Shown here: piece by piece, positions 54,701 through 62,803 of the stretch | Layout: every line of letters starts with the position of its first letter | Position numbering within the stretch: the first letter of the stretch is position 1 | Origin: Spirosoma agri | GTDB taxonomy: Bacteria; Bacteroidota; Bacteroidia; Cytophagales; Spirosomataceae | Direction: 5' to 3' | Assembly: GCF_010747415.1 (NCBI RefSeq) | Contig: NZ_JAAGNZ010000001.1 | Span: forward strand, 1,240,001-1,304,000 | DNA: 64,000 nt | Notes under the pieces: generated by a model | The model's database searches: none | The model's input: only the letters and a program-made list of their open reading frames with translations | Told to the model about the DNA's origin: nothing | Position numbers and translations under genes: made by a program

Positions 54701-54984
54701 CAATTCTGGCGCAACTGACCAGTGATGCCCTGGACGTTGACTGGCTGGCACGGCAGGCGAACATGAGTCGTACCCAATTAAATCGTAAACTCTCCGCCCT
54801 GACGGATTTAAGTCCGAACCGATTCATCCAGCGGGTACGCCTGGAGCGGGCGGCTGAGCTATTGCAGGAGGGAACGCTATCGGTAGCCGAAGTGGCGGAC
54901 CAAATCGGCTATAATTCGCCATCCCACTTTACCAAAGTCTTTCAGGAGCATTTTGGTTACCCGCCCGCGCGGCTGAAAAAATAG
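51712..54984 (+). CDS. Hybrid two-component system regulator (propeller-kinase-receiver-AraC)
   Basis: One-protein signalling system of 1090 residues: signal peptide (1-25), a short propeller (about 30-345), a Y_Y_Y domain (about 385-455, LRWRLNGYNPEWIS), one TM helix (463-483), HisKA with H520 (SNVTHEFRTPLT), HATPase_c (NLLANALKF, DTGIGIPAD, GTGIGLSLV), a receiver with D859 (VSDVMMPELDG) and a C-terminal AraC-type HTH (about 990-1090, AEVADQIGYNSPSHFTKVFQ). Typical members have about 1300-1400 residues, so the sensor is unusually short. A low-complexity stretch (938-975, STGAV/PTGA units) links receiver and DNA-binding domain. The start at 51712 gives the signal peptide. Confidence 0.93.
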   Translation: MRKRALWRISICWFWLNLVAGFSEAQLLVPRLLRQFDEKRGLSLTAPGMTQDAQGRLWLASTNGIVCFDGSGFRVFHDPVMKEGDYYYHLMASPDGRIWFKMSSGFSLSYIDTRQSRLVRVADTTRLVRAYLAKYGSHSFFADAQANLWIGLQQHGLLKVNPRTLAVEHLIDQGLDVRFITQDRRGVVYFTTAKQGLFAYNPQTGVLTNYRHNDKDTTSLSSDAAFGLQARPDGSILVGLINGADLFWPATGQFQHLGLNAQRTTNAQAPAYVSSFVLDATGNAYFTTGELTYRYTAQGVLQQLGFSSPTHVIRSLSVSASNRLWVSSDNTLNEYDLSQTEVFPSLLFLKLTINGTELRDNTSTTQNLVYDQRGHPTLTVGENVPFTMQFTVAAKLAPQTLRWRLNGYNPEWISSQDIQGEVAYQLPAGTYTFTVNQGARSGSWQPTVSTLTIVVVAPFWKTPAFLIFIGLMVVGLGYYFVRAYSRRRQLARQLARQQQEADSLRQLDELKTRFFSNVTHEFRTPLTIILNATEQLTAKIPTMDEMPEVALIQRHAHQLLRLITETLDIARLDAGKQEAHPQVGNPGWFIGQVVAQFAGLAAQRGIDLTYHTHPTTHAESGSDSSPNGRIPDEVLFRFEAETWEKIAYNLLANALKFTPTGGRVDVWGDITADQTFLLRVRDTGIGIPADQLERVFDRFHQVDARLTRAYSGTGIGLSLVRELTSWLGGQVWVESQPGQGSTFTVRLPLTAVDGEQAVLPMTPVDSVSEPIRQGTLEKGSLPNPLAVSRRDVPLMNGTGQPVLDESNPKPLILVVEDHDDLRSQVVGYLSGTYQVLSASTGLLGWEQALAQVPDVIVSDVMMPELDGYELLERLKTDERTSHIPVILLTARSAPESRMRGLHRGADDYLIKPFSLAELALRIGNGLRTRQQGQKRFLAVSTGAVSTGAVPTGAGVDTATVDVPPGAVSTGGASRGVLLPVKVGLDREEAFLDRLRQAILAQLTSDALDVDWLARQANMSRTQLNRKLSALTDLSPNRFIQRVRLERAAELLQEGTLSVAEVADQIGYNSPSHFTKVFQEHFGYPPARLKK

Positions 54985-55047
54985 ACATAACCCAGCCAGT
55001 CTAAACGATATTGTGGCACTAAGTCGTCGACACTGCCTGAACGTGAT

Positions 55048-55065
55048 CGCAGGGAAGACCCTGCG
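55048..55065. terminator. Short GC hairpin between convergent genes
   Basis: CGCAGGG-AAGA-CCCTGCG forms a perfect 7-bp stem with a tetraloop in the 92-base gap between the convergent regulator and serine hydrolase genes. There is no T tract, so the terminator call is tentative. Confidence 0.45.
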
Positions 55066-55076
55066 GGCGTACTCTG

Positions 55077-56315
55077 CTACTTTTTCGCTGATTTATACCA
55101 CTCATCGAAAGCCGCCAGTATTGAATCAATGGCCAACTCTCCATTAGGCGCATCATTTTTGTTCGTCGTGACAAAGACCTGGGAGTTAGCGATGAAAGCC
55201 ACCTGAACGTTGTTATCAAAGCCGATCAACCACGACTCGAGCTGACCCGCATTGTAGTTCTTGCCGAAATTGGTGCCGTCCAGCACTTTATTGGCGTACT
55301 TGCCAGGATAGCCCCCACTCTTGGCGTAATAACCCATCTTATCCGTGGTCGTACTTCGGGAGTCATAACCCGCCCGATCGTTCTTCATCATATCCGACAG
55401 ACTTTTCGGGATAATTTTTTCAGTGTAGTGCAGCGTGCTCAGAAAAGCGGCCATCTGCACCGTCGTCATGTTCCAGCCCCGTTCGGCGTTGGTCAGCGTC
55501 ATATCGCCAAAGTCAGTTCCTTTACCATTGTCTTTGGGAAACTGATAGCAGAGCGCCGGGTATGGGTCGGTGGGTTTACAAACAATCGTGTTCATACCGC
55601 TGCCGGATACGCCGAGCACATTTTTCTGACAATAATCGATGTAATCATCCGCGTACTCCTGGGCCTGTTTGGTTTCAACCGTTGCCAGTGTTGTGCTGTT
55701 GGCATTGGCTGGTAGGCTGGTAACCGTGTAACCGGCCAATGTCGTGATCAGGAAACGCATCAGCGCGTAATTGGCGTTGTTGTATTTTTCCGGCTTCGAA
55801 GCATCAATCAGGCCCTTACCGACTAACTTCTTTAGCCCCGCGTAATCTGACCCGTATGTCGTGTCCGCGAATCCTGAGCGGTGGGTGAGCAGTTGTTTGA
55901 AGGTGATGGTTTTTATGCCCGTTCCCAGTGCCCAGTGGGTTGGCAGATACGGATGAATCAAGTCATCAGCCGTTTTCTGTTTGGCATTCAACGCTCGGAG
56001 CAAGGCTGCGGCTGTAATGGTTTTGCTGCAACTGGCAATGTTGTACTTGTCGTTGACGAACATACTTCGGGGATTACCGTCCTGCGCCAGTCGCGCGTCA
56101 CCATTGGCGTAGATGCTTTTCTGTGAGCCGTTGACGGAAATAACGAGTTGATAGCCTACGCACCTGCCATCGAGCCGTTTGGCAATGGCTTTGGCCAGGT
56201 CATCGGTATTGAGGGTTGAGCCACTTGGGCCAACCTCAACGGTTTTGTCGCAGGAGGAAAGAAGAAGAGTGAAACCTAATAAAGTAACCAGTAAACTGTA
56301 CGCTTGCCGTTTCAT
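55077..56315 (-). CDS. Serine hydrolase lipoprotein (class C beta-lactamase / DD-peptidase fold)
   Basis: Predicted lipoprotein of 412 residues (lipobox LLSSC, Cys22). The penicillin-binding fold is marked by the SxxK motif S95-C-S-K98 (NIASCSKTITAAALLRAL), a Y-N-N motif in EKYNNANYALMRFLITT and a KSG-type triad residue set in YYAKSGGYPG near the C-terminus. Relatives are esterases, D-alanyl peptidases or peptide hydrolases; beta-lactamase activity should not be assumed. A long upstream frame exists, but only the ATG at 56315 gives the lipoprotein signal. Confidence 0.88.
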   Translation of the reverse strand: MKRQAYSLLVTLLGFTLLLSSCDKTVEVGPSGSTLNTDDLAKAIAKRLDGRCVGYQLVISVNGSQKSIYANGDARLAQDGNPRSMFVNDKYNIASCSKTITAAALLRALNAKQKTADDLIHPYLPTHWALGTGIKTITFKQLLTHRSGFADTTYGSDYAGLKKLVGKGLIDASKPEKYNNANYALMRFLITTLAGYTVTSLPANANSTTLATVETKQAQEYADDYIDYCQKNVLGVSGSGMNTIVCKPTDPYPALCYQFPKDNGKGTDFGDMTLTNAERGWNMTTVQMAAFLSTLHYTEKIIPKSLSDMMKNDRAGYDSRSTTTDKMGYYAKSGGYPGKYANKVLDGTNFGKNYNAGQLESWLIGFDNNVQVAFIANSQVFVTTNKNDAPNGELAIDSILAAFDEWYKSAKK

Positions 56316-56793
56316 AATTGCTTTAAAAAAATAAGGTTGAACCGATGAATTGTGTCTCGTTATCCGAAAAGTTTTCGAGCCTAACTGATGGCTTAGTCGC
56401 TTGCGAGCGAAAATGGAAAACATACCAGCGGATGGTTTGAGCGAACGGTTAGCTGATGAACTCACGTAGGCTATTTTGACCAGAATGGGCCAAAAATGAG
56501 TTGAATCAGTGAACCTGATGAGTGCCTCAAGTCAGGCAATACCCCAGCTTTCCAACGACAGCAATAAGCTGGGCAGCGGGTTAATCAGTCGATAGGTAGA
56601 ACGGGATGAAAACCGTGAAAGGAAGCCCGCAGACCGTCTTCGTTTTTCTACTCTTTTTCGGTCAGTTTCCGGCAGCACCTTTGGCGACTGGACTACTACA
56701 GTTAAGTTTATCAATATTAATCATACGTTAATATTGATAAACTTAACTGTATTTATATTCACAAAAGAGTTTCTATTGTATCTTGCATTACCT
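56316..56793. other. Divergent promoter region with an AT-rich palindrome
   Basis: This 478-bp gap lies between the divergent serine hydrolase and kinase genes and must contain both promoters. Apart from the palindrome at 56697-56751 I find no gene; short frames on both strands mirror each other because they run through the palindrome. Confidence 0.5.
56697..56751. repeat. 24-bp perfect AT-rich inverted repeat
   Basis: Arms 56697-56720 and 56728-56751 are perfect reverse complements with a 7-base loop. Unlike the other long palindromes it lies in a divergent promoter region, 43 bases before the kinase start codon. It could be an operator, a hairpin in the kinase leader, or a remnant terminator. 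Confidence 0.7.
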
Positions 56794-58413
56794 ATGCTGA
56801 TCGCTCCTATTCCAACCAACGAGAAAGAACGACTTGAGTCGTTGAACCAGTATAATTTGCTGGATACCGCGCCCGAAATTGAGTATGATCGGGTTTCCCA
56901 TATTGCTTCACAGCTCTGCCAAACGCCTATTGCAATGGTTAGCCTGATTGATCAGGATCGGCAATGGGTCAAGTCCGTTCATGGGCTAACCGTGTCTACC
57001 ATTCCTCGGGAATTGTCGCTCTGTGCGCATACCATTACCAATGAGTTTCCGCTGGTTATTGAAGATACAACGAAAGACACCCGTTTCTGGGATAATCCGG
57101 CCGTTACGGGGCAGCCTTTCATAATTTTCTACGTTGGTATACCACTCCTTTCCTCAGAAGGTTTAGCCATCGGCTCGATCTGCGTCATTGATCACTATCC
57201 CCGTCAACTAGCTTCCTCTCAGCAACTTGCCTTGCAGGCGTTGGCCGATCAGGTTATGCTGCTCATGCAATTGCGACGAACCAACAATCAACTAAGCCGG
57301 GCGCGTACAGAAGCTGTCGAACTGGCGCACCAGAAGGCTCATTTACTGGCTACGTTGAGCCACGAAATTCGCACACCACTGCATGCGCTGGAAGGTTACA
57401 CGCAGCTGTTGATCGACGAGCAGCCCCATCTGGATCAGCAGCATAGCGTTCAGCGACTCCAAACCACAGGCCGTACGCTGGTTCAATTGGTCAATAATAT
57501 TCTTGATTATAGTAAACTACAGGCGGGTAAGTTGACGCTGGAACGTATGCCGTTTTCACTGCGAGAGATCATCCAGCAGGCCGTTGATATGCAAAGCTGG
57601 CAGGCGAAGCAGAAAAGCGTTCAGTTAATAACGAAGATTGACCCAAAATTGCCCGCTCGACTAACGGGTGATGCAACCCGGTTGTTGCAGGTAGTATTAA
57701 ATCTATTGAGTAACGCCATCAAGTTCACCCAGGAAGGTGAAGTGCGGATACAGGCGACTATTCTGGATGAGACCTTCTCGAAGGTAACGGTAAAAATTGA
57801 CGTGAGTGACACGGGCATTGGCATTCCCGAAGCTTCGCTGGCGTTGCTGTTCAACGAGTATACGCAAGTTTCAACTGCTACGGCCCGTCTCTACGGGGGC
57901 AGCGGACTAGGGTTGGCCATCACCCGGCAGTTACTGGAGTTAATGGGCAGTCAATTAACGGTTGATAGTCAGGAAGGGAAGGGATCGACGTTCAGCTTTG
58001 CCCTATCACTGGCTGTTGTTGCCGATGCGCCCACCGGATTACCCGCTTCGCTCGCGGCAGATGGCTTATTTCTGGCCGTTGATGACAATGCAATAAACAC
58101 AAAAATTCTGTCGCGCCTGATCGCTAAACATGGTGGTCAGGTAGCGGTGTTCAATTCACCCCTCGACGCGCTCGAATCAGCTAAGCGTGTTCCCTACCGG
58201 GGTATGCTGCTGGATTTGTACATGCCCGAAATGGATGGGTATGAACTGGCCCAATGCTTACAGGAAGTCCAGCCGGGGGTGCCTTTAGTCGCCTTATCCG
58301 CCGATGACAGCCTTGAAACATTGGATCGCGTGAAAGCAACGGGATTTCAGTTTTTTCTGCGTAAACCCTTTTTACCGCACGAACTGGTAAACTTACTCGC
58401 TCAGCTCGCCTGA
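56794..58413 (+). CDS. GAF-domain hybrid histidine kinase
   Basis: Cytoplasmic hybrid kinase of 539 residues: GAF domain (about 20-163; TPIAMVSLIDQDRQWVKS, a form common in such kinases), HisKA with H190 (ATLSHEIRTPLHALEGY), HATPase_c (NLLSNAIKF, DTGIGIPEASL, GGSGLGLAITRQ) and a C-terminal receiver (420-539) with D474 (LLDLYMPEMDGYE). No membrane segment, so it senses an internal signal. The frame is open further upstream into the palindrome, but the ATG at 56794 begins the usual MLIAPIPTNEKERLESL family N-terminus. Confidence 0.92.
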   Translation: MLIAPIPTNEKERLESLNQYNLLDTAPEIEYDRVSHIASQLCQTPIAMVSLIDQDRQWVKSVHGLTVSTIPRELSLCAHTITNEFPLVIEDTTKDTRFWDNPAVTGQPFIIFYVGIPLLSSEGLAIGSICVIDHYPRQLASSQQLALQALADQVMLLMQLRRTNNQLSRARTEAVELAHQKAHLLATLSHEIRTPLHALEGYTQLLIDEQPHLDQQHSVQRLQTTGRTLVQLVNNILDYSKLQAGKLTLERMPFSLREIIQQAVDMQSWQAKQKSVQLITKIDPKLPARLTGDATRLLQVVLNLLSNAIKFTQEGEVRIQATILDETFSKVTVKIDVSDTGIGIPEASLALLFNEYTQVSTATARLYGGSGLGLAITRQLLELMGSQLTVDSQEGKGSTFSFALSLAVVADAPTGLPASLAADGLFLAVDDNAINTKILSRLIAKHGGQVAVFNSPLDALESAKRVPYRGMLLDLYMPEMDGYELAQCLQEVQPGVPLVALSADDSLETLDRVKATGFQFFLRKPFLPHELVNLLAQLA

Positions 58414-58567
58414 TCTGTTGCTTTTGTAGTTTAACTCGGAACAGGAGCTTGGCCCAGCCAAACCCGGCTACGAAACCAGTGACTGTATAGATTGATAGCG
58501 TACTCGCCTGGTATGAAGTAGTAAATAGTTGCTGGAACGGTAGCTTGCAGAACAATGGCAGAGAATC

Positions 58568-58611
58568 AAACGGAAAGTGCCCCGAGAAACGAATCAGGAC
58601 ACTTTCCGTTT
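58568..58611. terminator. Bidirectional terminator
   Basis: A 12-bp perfect stem (AAACGGAAAGTG with CACTTTCCGTTT, 58568-58579 and 58600-58611) with a 20-base loop lies five bases past the stop of the minus-strand gene and in the gap between convergent genes. Confidence 0.65.
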
Positions 58612-58616
58612 ACCCT

Positions 58617-58943
58617 TTAGTAACTCCAATAGCCTTCAACCCAAACTTGTCCACGGCGGGTTTGACGCCAATAACCGGGGTTCCAGGTCTTATACCGGGC
58701 TGGCTTCGAATACGTAACACGCTGAACGGGAGCTAGTCGATGATAACCGTCTACCCAGATGTAGTCCCGGCCTCGACGAACGTAATGACCCGGAACCCAC
58801 ACTTGACGGGCTGCCGGAGCACTGGGAATTACGATAACTCTTCTGGGAGCAGGTACTTGTGCTGTGGCACTGTCTGGATTAACGGTACACAAGGCAGCGA
58901 GCAATAAGCCCACTAATGCCACTACTTTCACGTTCGTTTTCAT
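58617..58943 (-). CDS. Small exported YXWGXW-like repeat protein
   Basis: Exported protein of 108 residues with a signal peptide (1-28, ending SATA). The mature part carries aromatic repeats: VWVPGHYVRRGRDYIWVDGY and TWNPGYWRQTRRGQVWVEGY, which fit the YXWGXW repeat family found in small exported proteins. Role unknown; rich in Arg and Trp/Tyr, it may bind envelope polymers. Confidence 0.8.
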   Translation of the reverse strand: MKTNVKVVALVGLLLAALCTVNPDSATAQVPAPRRVIVIPSAPAARQVWVPGHYVRRGRDYIWVDGYHRLAPVQRVTYSKPARYKTWNPGYWRQTRRGQVWVEGYWSY

Positions 58944-59536
58944 AGCGTTTACCGATTAAGTTCGGCAGAAACCGGGTTCTCCATCAACTCAGATGGCCGT
59001 TTTCTGCTCCAATTATCTTGACTTGGCTATAGTTTATAAACCGTAAAGTTTCAAACCTGGCTATAAATCAACGTATTTAAATACAATATTGTTGGAGGAT
59101 TTTGCTACTTATTGGTCTGTCGTGATTCGCTAGCCTGTTATTTGACCCGGCGAAATCCCTGAAATCTCCTCTGTAAGTTAAGACGCTTGCGCAGACTACT
59201 AATCAGCCATAGCAGGGATAGTGTTGTTAGTTGAACTTCTTTTACAAATAACTGAAAGGAGTCAGCAATCGTGAATCGTGTGGTTCATCGCTTACGCTCG
59301 GTCATTTATCCGTGAACTCCCTGATCATTATTCGTAGCATCAACGGGACTGCCAGACTGATAACTCGACCCGATCGACTGAGGCAATAGTTAGTTGATTT
59401 GTGAGTCGTGTTCGTTGGCATCTGGTGGCTTGACAAGGATCAGTGGAGCTTAGCCTGAGTTAGCCGCCAATGGTGAATTCTGATTGTTGCCAAAATCAAA
59501 TCGTAGACGTATGAAGCCTATAAAGGCAGATGATGT
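58944..59536. other. 593-bp gap without a recognised gene
   Basis: No frame looks coding. A 17-codon frame (59511-59564) overlaps the start of the HNH gene out of frame and could be a leader, but may be chance. The left end should hold the promoter of the small exported protein gene. I see no tRNA, repeat or mobile element. Confidence 0.5.
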
Positions 59537-59926
59537 ATGGCGACTAAGAAAGAGCGTGAGTTGATAGTTGCCAAATATGGTGGCCGATGTGCTTATTGTG
59601 GTTGCGAATTAGTTAAGGGCTGGCACGTCGATGAGGTGAAACCCATTCGTTGTAAAAAGAAGTGGGATCCTATCAAACGAAAATGGATTCATGATGGCAC
59701 GTGCCGGTATCCTAAACGTCTCCACATCGACAACCAGAATCCATCCTGTGCCAGCTGCAACATCAATAAGCACGCCATGTCACTGGAAGACTTTCGAAAG
59801 CTGATTGGCGGTTTTCTTACGTCGCTGAACCGGGATTCGACGCAGTACCGGATCGCAAAACGATATGGGCTGGTCGTGGAAAACGAAAAGCCTGTCTTGT
59901 TTTATTTCGAGACAGTCGAACTGTAG
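59537..59926 (+). CDS. HNH-type nuclease-like protein
   Basis: Protein of 129 residues with HNH-family zinc pairs: CAYCGCEL near residue 18 and CASCNINKH near residue 73, with HVDEVKPI between them at the expected HNH His position. A basic insert (IRCKKKWDPIKRKWIHDGTCRYPKRLHID) separates the halves. Such short stand-alone HNH proteins are common in phages and mobile regions and cut or nick DNA. No phage, restriction or defence partner lies next to it. Catalytic activity is plausible but unproven. Confidence 0.8.
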   Translation: MATKKERELIVAKYGGRCAYCGCELVKGWHVDEVKPIRCKKKWDPIKRKWIHDGTCRYPKRLHIDNQNPSCASCNINKHAMSLEDFRKLIGGFLTSLNRDSTQYRIAKRYGLVVENEKPVLFYFETVEL

Positions 59927-59976
59927 GCCGCTTGCATCAGCAGCATGGTTGGTGTAATGTAATGACAGTGCACAAA

Positions 59977-60003
59977 GAAGCCGGACCCCAACAGAGTTCG
60001 GCT
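59977..60003 (+). terminator. Hairpin after the HNH gene
   Basis: An 8-bp stem with one G-T wobble (AAGCCGGA with TTCGGCTT, 59977-59984 and 59996-60003) lies about 50 bases past the HNH stop. There is no T tract, so it is a weak terminator candidate. Confidence 0.4.
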
Positions 60004-60166
60004 TAATACACTATCTCGTTTTGTTTAGCCAAATATAAACGATAATAATTAAATAGCTTACTGTTAAACTTATATTCGCTCCCTTATAATAAATATAAAT
60101 TCATAATAAGGTATATGTAGTAACATTGGTTTATGTTTACATCGTCTATCTCGCTTATATAAGTGA

Positions 60167-60200
60167 GGCCGGGTTGCCTATGGGTGATCCGGCTTTTTTT
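60167..60200 (+). terminator. Rho-independent terminator without an obvious gene
   Basis: Stem GCCGG/CCGGC extended by G-T wobbles (60167-60173 with 60188-60194) followed by a run of T to 60200. It is the strongest U tract in this gap but no protein gene ends just before it, so it may terminate a short untranslated transcript starting in the AT-rich DNA upstream. Confidence 0.6.
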
Positions 60201-60521
60201 ATGGGGGCAGTTCGGGTAGTTCGTCGTTGCGCAAACGGGAGCAGTCAAGAAGTTAAATGGATACGCAATTGCATTGCCTTTTCAATAGCAACTGAAATGC
60301 GAATGGTATCGTGAAAAATTGCCCTTTTGAGAGGATGCTTTGCCAATATATGGATACCTAATGCGGCACAACGTTGCTAAACGTCACCTTTCACATATGT
60401 AAGTAGTTGACTATGAGGGAACTGGATTTTTATATATTTACATGGGACTATTTCAATAAGTAAATATTTTTGTTTAATATTTGCGATTCATAGTGGCCAA
60501 AACATTAAACAACAATATCCC

Positions 60522-60912
60522 GTGGATGGCCAACCCACCGATCATAATGCGCGCGCACCGATCGATCTTGATCCCCAACTTGTGCTTACTGACTGGATTC
60601 GGGCAACCCAAGAGTTTTACCAGTGGTATTGCCAATTGGATCAATTCGTCCAGCAACCGGGGTTATCGAGTTATCCTTCGACAACTGACTGGCTCCAGAA
60701 GTCCGTGTGCGACTCGAGTGCCGAAAATCAGGCAACTACAGCGTGATCTGAGGGTGATGCTGGCTGCTTTGCAAAACGATATGCGGCAGGTGGATAACCA
60801 GCAGGAAGCGTCATCAAAATTTGATCGGCTTGTTGGCCACACCAGTACGATGCTTTATTGGAGCAAGCAGATACAATGGGCTCTGGGTATCAAACCAACT
60901 GCCCTGGGCTAA
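60522..60912 (+). pseudogene. Hypothetical protein gene interrupted by a +1 frameshift
   Basis: One frame from a GTG at 60522 encodes 74 residues (DLDPQLVLTDWIRATQEFYQ, WLQKSVCDSSAENQ) and stops at 60746; a second frame continues with equally protein-like sequence (RQLQRDLRVMLAALQNDMRQ, STMLYWSKQIQWALGIK) to 60912. Removing one A from the A4 run at 60724-60727 joins them as DSSAEIRQLQRDL, giving about 129 residues, all soluble and helical. Either a recent one-base insertion broke the gene, or it is a sequencing error. No family recognised. Upstream stops leave only the GTG as start. Confidence 0.6.
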
Positions 60913-60967
60913 TCGTAATCAATAAATCTATCCTAATAGTAGAAGGTTACTGTTGACACCGCATCTA

Positions 60968-61501
60968 ATGAAGAAAGCACACCAATCCGTCCCTCAATTG
61001 CTGGAGCAGTACGTTTTTACGGTAGCGGCTCAGTTCATCGAACAGCTCGACAAACCCGAGCAGGATCAGCTGATTCAGTTTATCGTCAAGCTCGATCCAG
61101 GTCCGGGTAGCCAAACAGAGCTGTATGTTGATCAGCCCATTGAAACAGGGTTTCTGGCAGACGCTGATCTTGGTGAACTAATTTTCGAGACGCAAACGGG
61201 AAGCCGGAATAATCAACCGGCGCATTTTCGTCAGGAGGATGCGTGCTTATCGCCTATAGACCGCTTAATTGCCACTCAGCAGACGCACATCGATTCGACA
61301 ATTATTAACATCGCCAGGATCGCCGTTTTGATCAAACATACTCAGAACACGCAGATGAGTAATCAGGTCAGGAAGAATAAACTGGTGACCCGTTATGAGT
61401 TATTCAGAGATAGGTATGTGACTTATCTTGCCAAGTTGCAGGTTCTACAGGAACAGCAGAGGAACAAGCTGACCCGGTATCAAAAACAGCTTGCCTGTTA
61501 A
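60968..61501 (+). CDS. Hypothetical helical protein
   Basis: Soluble protein of 177 residues without signal peptide, acidic and mostly helical (QLLEQYVFTVAAQFIEQLDK; the C-terminal half from about residue 105 is a long Gln/Lys-rich helix, KLQVLQEQQRNKLTRYQKQL). No family recognised. A TTG five codons upstream is an alternative start. It lies 55 bases after the frameshifted gene on the same strand and the pair may have been an operon of unknown function. Confidence 0.65.
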   Translation: MKKAHQSVPQLLEQYVFTVAAQFIEQLDKPEQDQLIQFIVKLDPGPGSQTELYVDQPIETGFLADADLGELIFETQTGSRNNQPAHFRQEDACLSPIDRLIATQQTHIDSTIINIARIAVLIKHTQNTQMSNQVRKNKLVTRYELFRDRYVTYLAKLQVLQEQQRNKLTRYQKQLAC

Positions 61502-61576
61502 TCCAGATGTGTACGCTTAGCGAAAAATCCATCCTATAGGGTAGTAGCCTTTGGCCAACCCGGTCGTATTATCGCT

Positions 61577-62803
61577 TCACACGGGTAAATATATGCTAAA
61601 CGTTGCCCCCTGCCCCGGTTGACTACTAGCCGTGATAGCTCCCCCGTGATTAGCCACTACTTTCTCACAGATGGCCAACCCAATACCTGTACCAGCATAA
61701 TCGTTTTTGCCGTATAATCGCTGAAACACCTGGAAAATGCGATCCAGGTACTTCTCGTCGAAGCCGACCCCATTGTCAATGATGTCGATCCGGTGGTAAG
61801 CAATGGCATATCGACTGGGTTTCACATCTTCAGGTAAATTATCGGCTGCTACCCACCCCGCTTTAATCTGAATGTGTGGGAAAACGCCTGGTTTATGAAA
61901 CTTGAGGGCGTTGCTCAGTAAGTTCTGAAACAGTTGTTCTAACTGCGAGTGGTCGCCCTCCACCGTTGGCAGGCTACTCAGTTGGATCGTTGCGTTCGTT
62001 TCGTCGGTGGCTACTTCCAGGCTTCTCAAAGCAGCCTCAACAATCGTTGTTAGGGAAACATCTCCGTTAGTATCCCGCTGAGTAGAGATCCGCGAGAAGC
62101 TGAGCAGGTCGCGAATTAACGTCGACATCCGACTAGCGGCTGACTGCATCCGCTCAATGTAAGTTACCCCTTCGCCCAGTAAATGGCTGTATTGACTCCT
62201 GAGCAGATCCCCGAACTGTTGTACTTTACGCAAGGGTTCCTGTAAATCGTGGGACGCAACGAACGCGAACTGCTGAAGATTCTCATTCGAGCGACGTAAA
62301 TCCTGAATGGAATGCTCAAGCTGGCGAGTCCGCTCCTGAATTTGTCGATCCAGGTCAGCAGAAAGCTGGCGATAGCGTTCCTCGCTAAGTAGCAGGGCCT
62401 GTCTGTCCGCGATCTGCTGGGTGATCTCGATTCCGGTAGCGATGATGCCATAGACGGCACCCTGACGATTGCGGATGGCCTTAAACGAGAAGTCAAAATA
62501 AACGGTTCTGGTGACCCCGTTGGACACCATGTTAGCTGGGGTATTGTTCGTAGAAAAGGTCTTACCGGTGGCAAATACCTCGTCCAGTATCGCTAAAAAA
62601 GGCTGTCCTTCCATTTCCGGGATGGCCCTGGCTAACGACAAACCGAATACATCATTCCCTTTCCCCCACACCGCTAACTGAGGGTCATTTGCTACGGTAA
62701 TTATCAACTCCCGGCCTACCAGCAACGCAATAGGGATGGGCGACTCCATGACGATGGAACGAAAAAGGGATTCGTTGTCTATTGTATCAATATCACTGGT
62801 CAT
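61577..62803 (-). CDS. PAS-domain sensor histidine kinase
   Basis: Cytoplasmic kinase of 408 residues: PAS domain (about 12-130; ESPIPIALLVGRELIITVAN), coiled coil (140-175), HisKA with H185 (AFVASHDLQEPLRKVQ) and HATPase_c (NLLSNALKF, DNGVGFDEKYL, GTGIGLAICEKVV). No receiver or output domain and no neighbouring regulator, so its partner is encoded elsewhere. Its kinase core resembles that of the first gene of the window (SHDLKEPLRK, DNGIGFDEKFL). Confidence 0.92.
   Translation of the reverse strand: MTSDIDTIDNESLFRSIVMESPIPIALLVGRELIITVANDPQLAVWGKGNDVFGLSLARAIPEMEGQPFLAILDEVFATGKTFSTNNTPANMVSNGVTRTVYFDFSFKAIRNRQGAVYGIIATGIEITQQIADRQALLLSEERYRQLSADLDRQIQERTRQLEHSIQDLRRSNENLQQFAFVASHDLQEPLRKVQQFGDLLRSQYSHLLGEGVTYIERMQSAASRMSTLIRDLLSFSRISTQRDTNGDVSLTTIVEAALRSLEVATDETNATIQLSSLPTVEGDHSQLEQLFQNLLSNALKFHKPGVFPHIQIKAGWVAADNLPEDVKPSRYAIAYHRIDIIDNGVGFDEKYLDRIFQVFQRLYGKNDYAGTGIGLAICEKVVANHGGAITASSQPGQGATFSIYLPV

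Larger units (their letters stand above)
59927..60521. other. AT-rich 595-bp gap with two hairpins
   Basis: No convincing protein gene. A 62-codon frame (60126-60314) runs straight through a terminator and has no family resemblance. The stretch 60030-60130 is strongly AT-rich. Two hairpins are listed separately. The right end (60440-60480) is AT-rich with TTTG-containing segments and may be the promoter of the frameshifted gene. Confidence 0.5.

Noticed and set aside
51712-54984. Polysaccharide utilisation locus around the hybrid regulator
   Set aside because: No SusC/SusD pair or glycosidase gene adjoins it within the window.
59511-59564. 17-codon leader peptide overlapping the HNH gene
   Set aside because: Too short to judge and no regulatory pattern around it.
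60126-60314. 62-codon frame in the AT-rich gap
   Set aside because: It reads through an intrinsic terminator and has no protein-like pattern.
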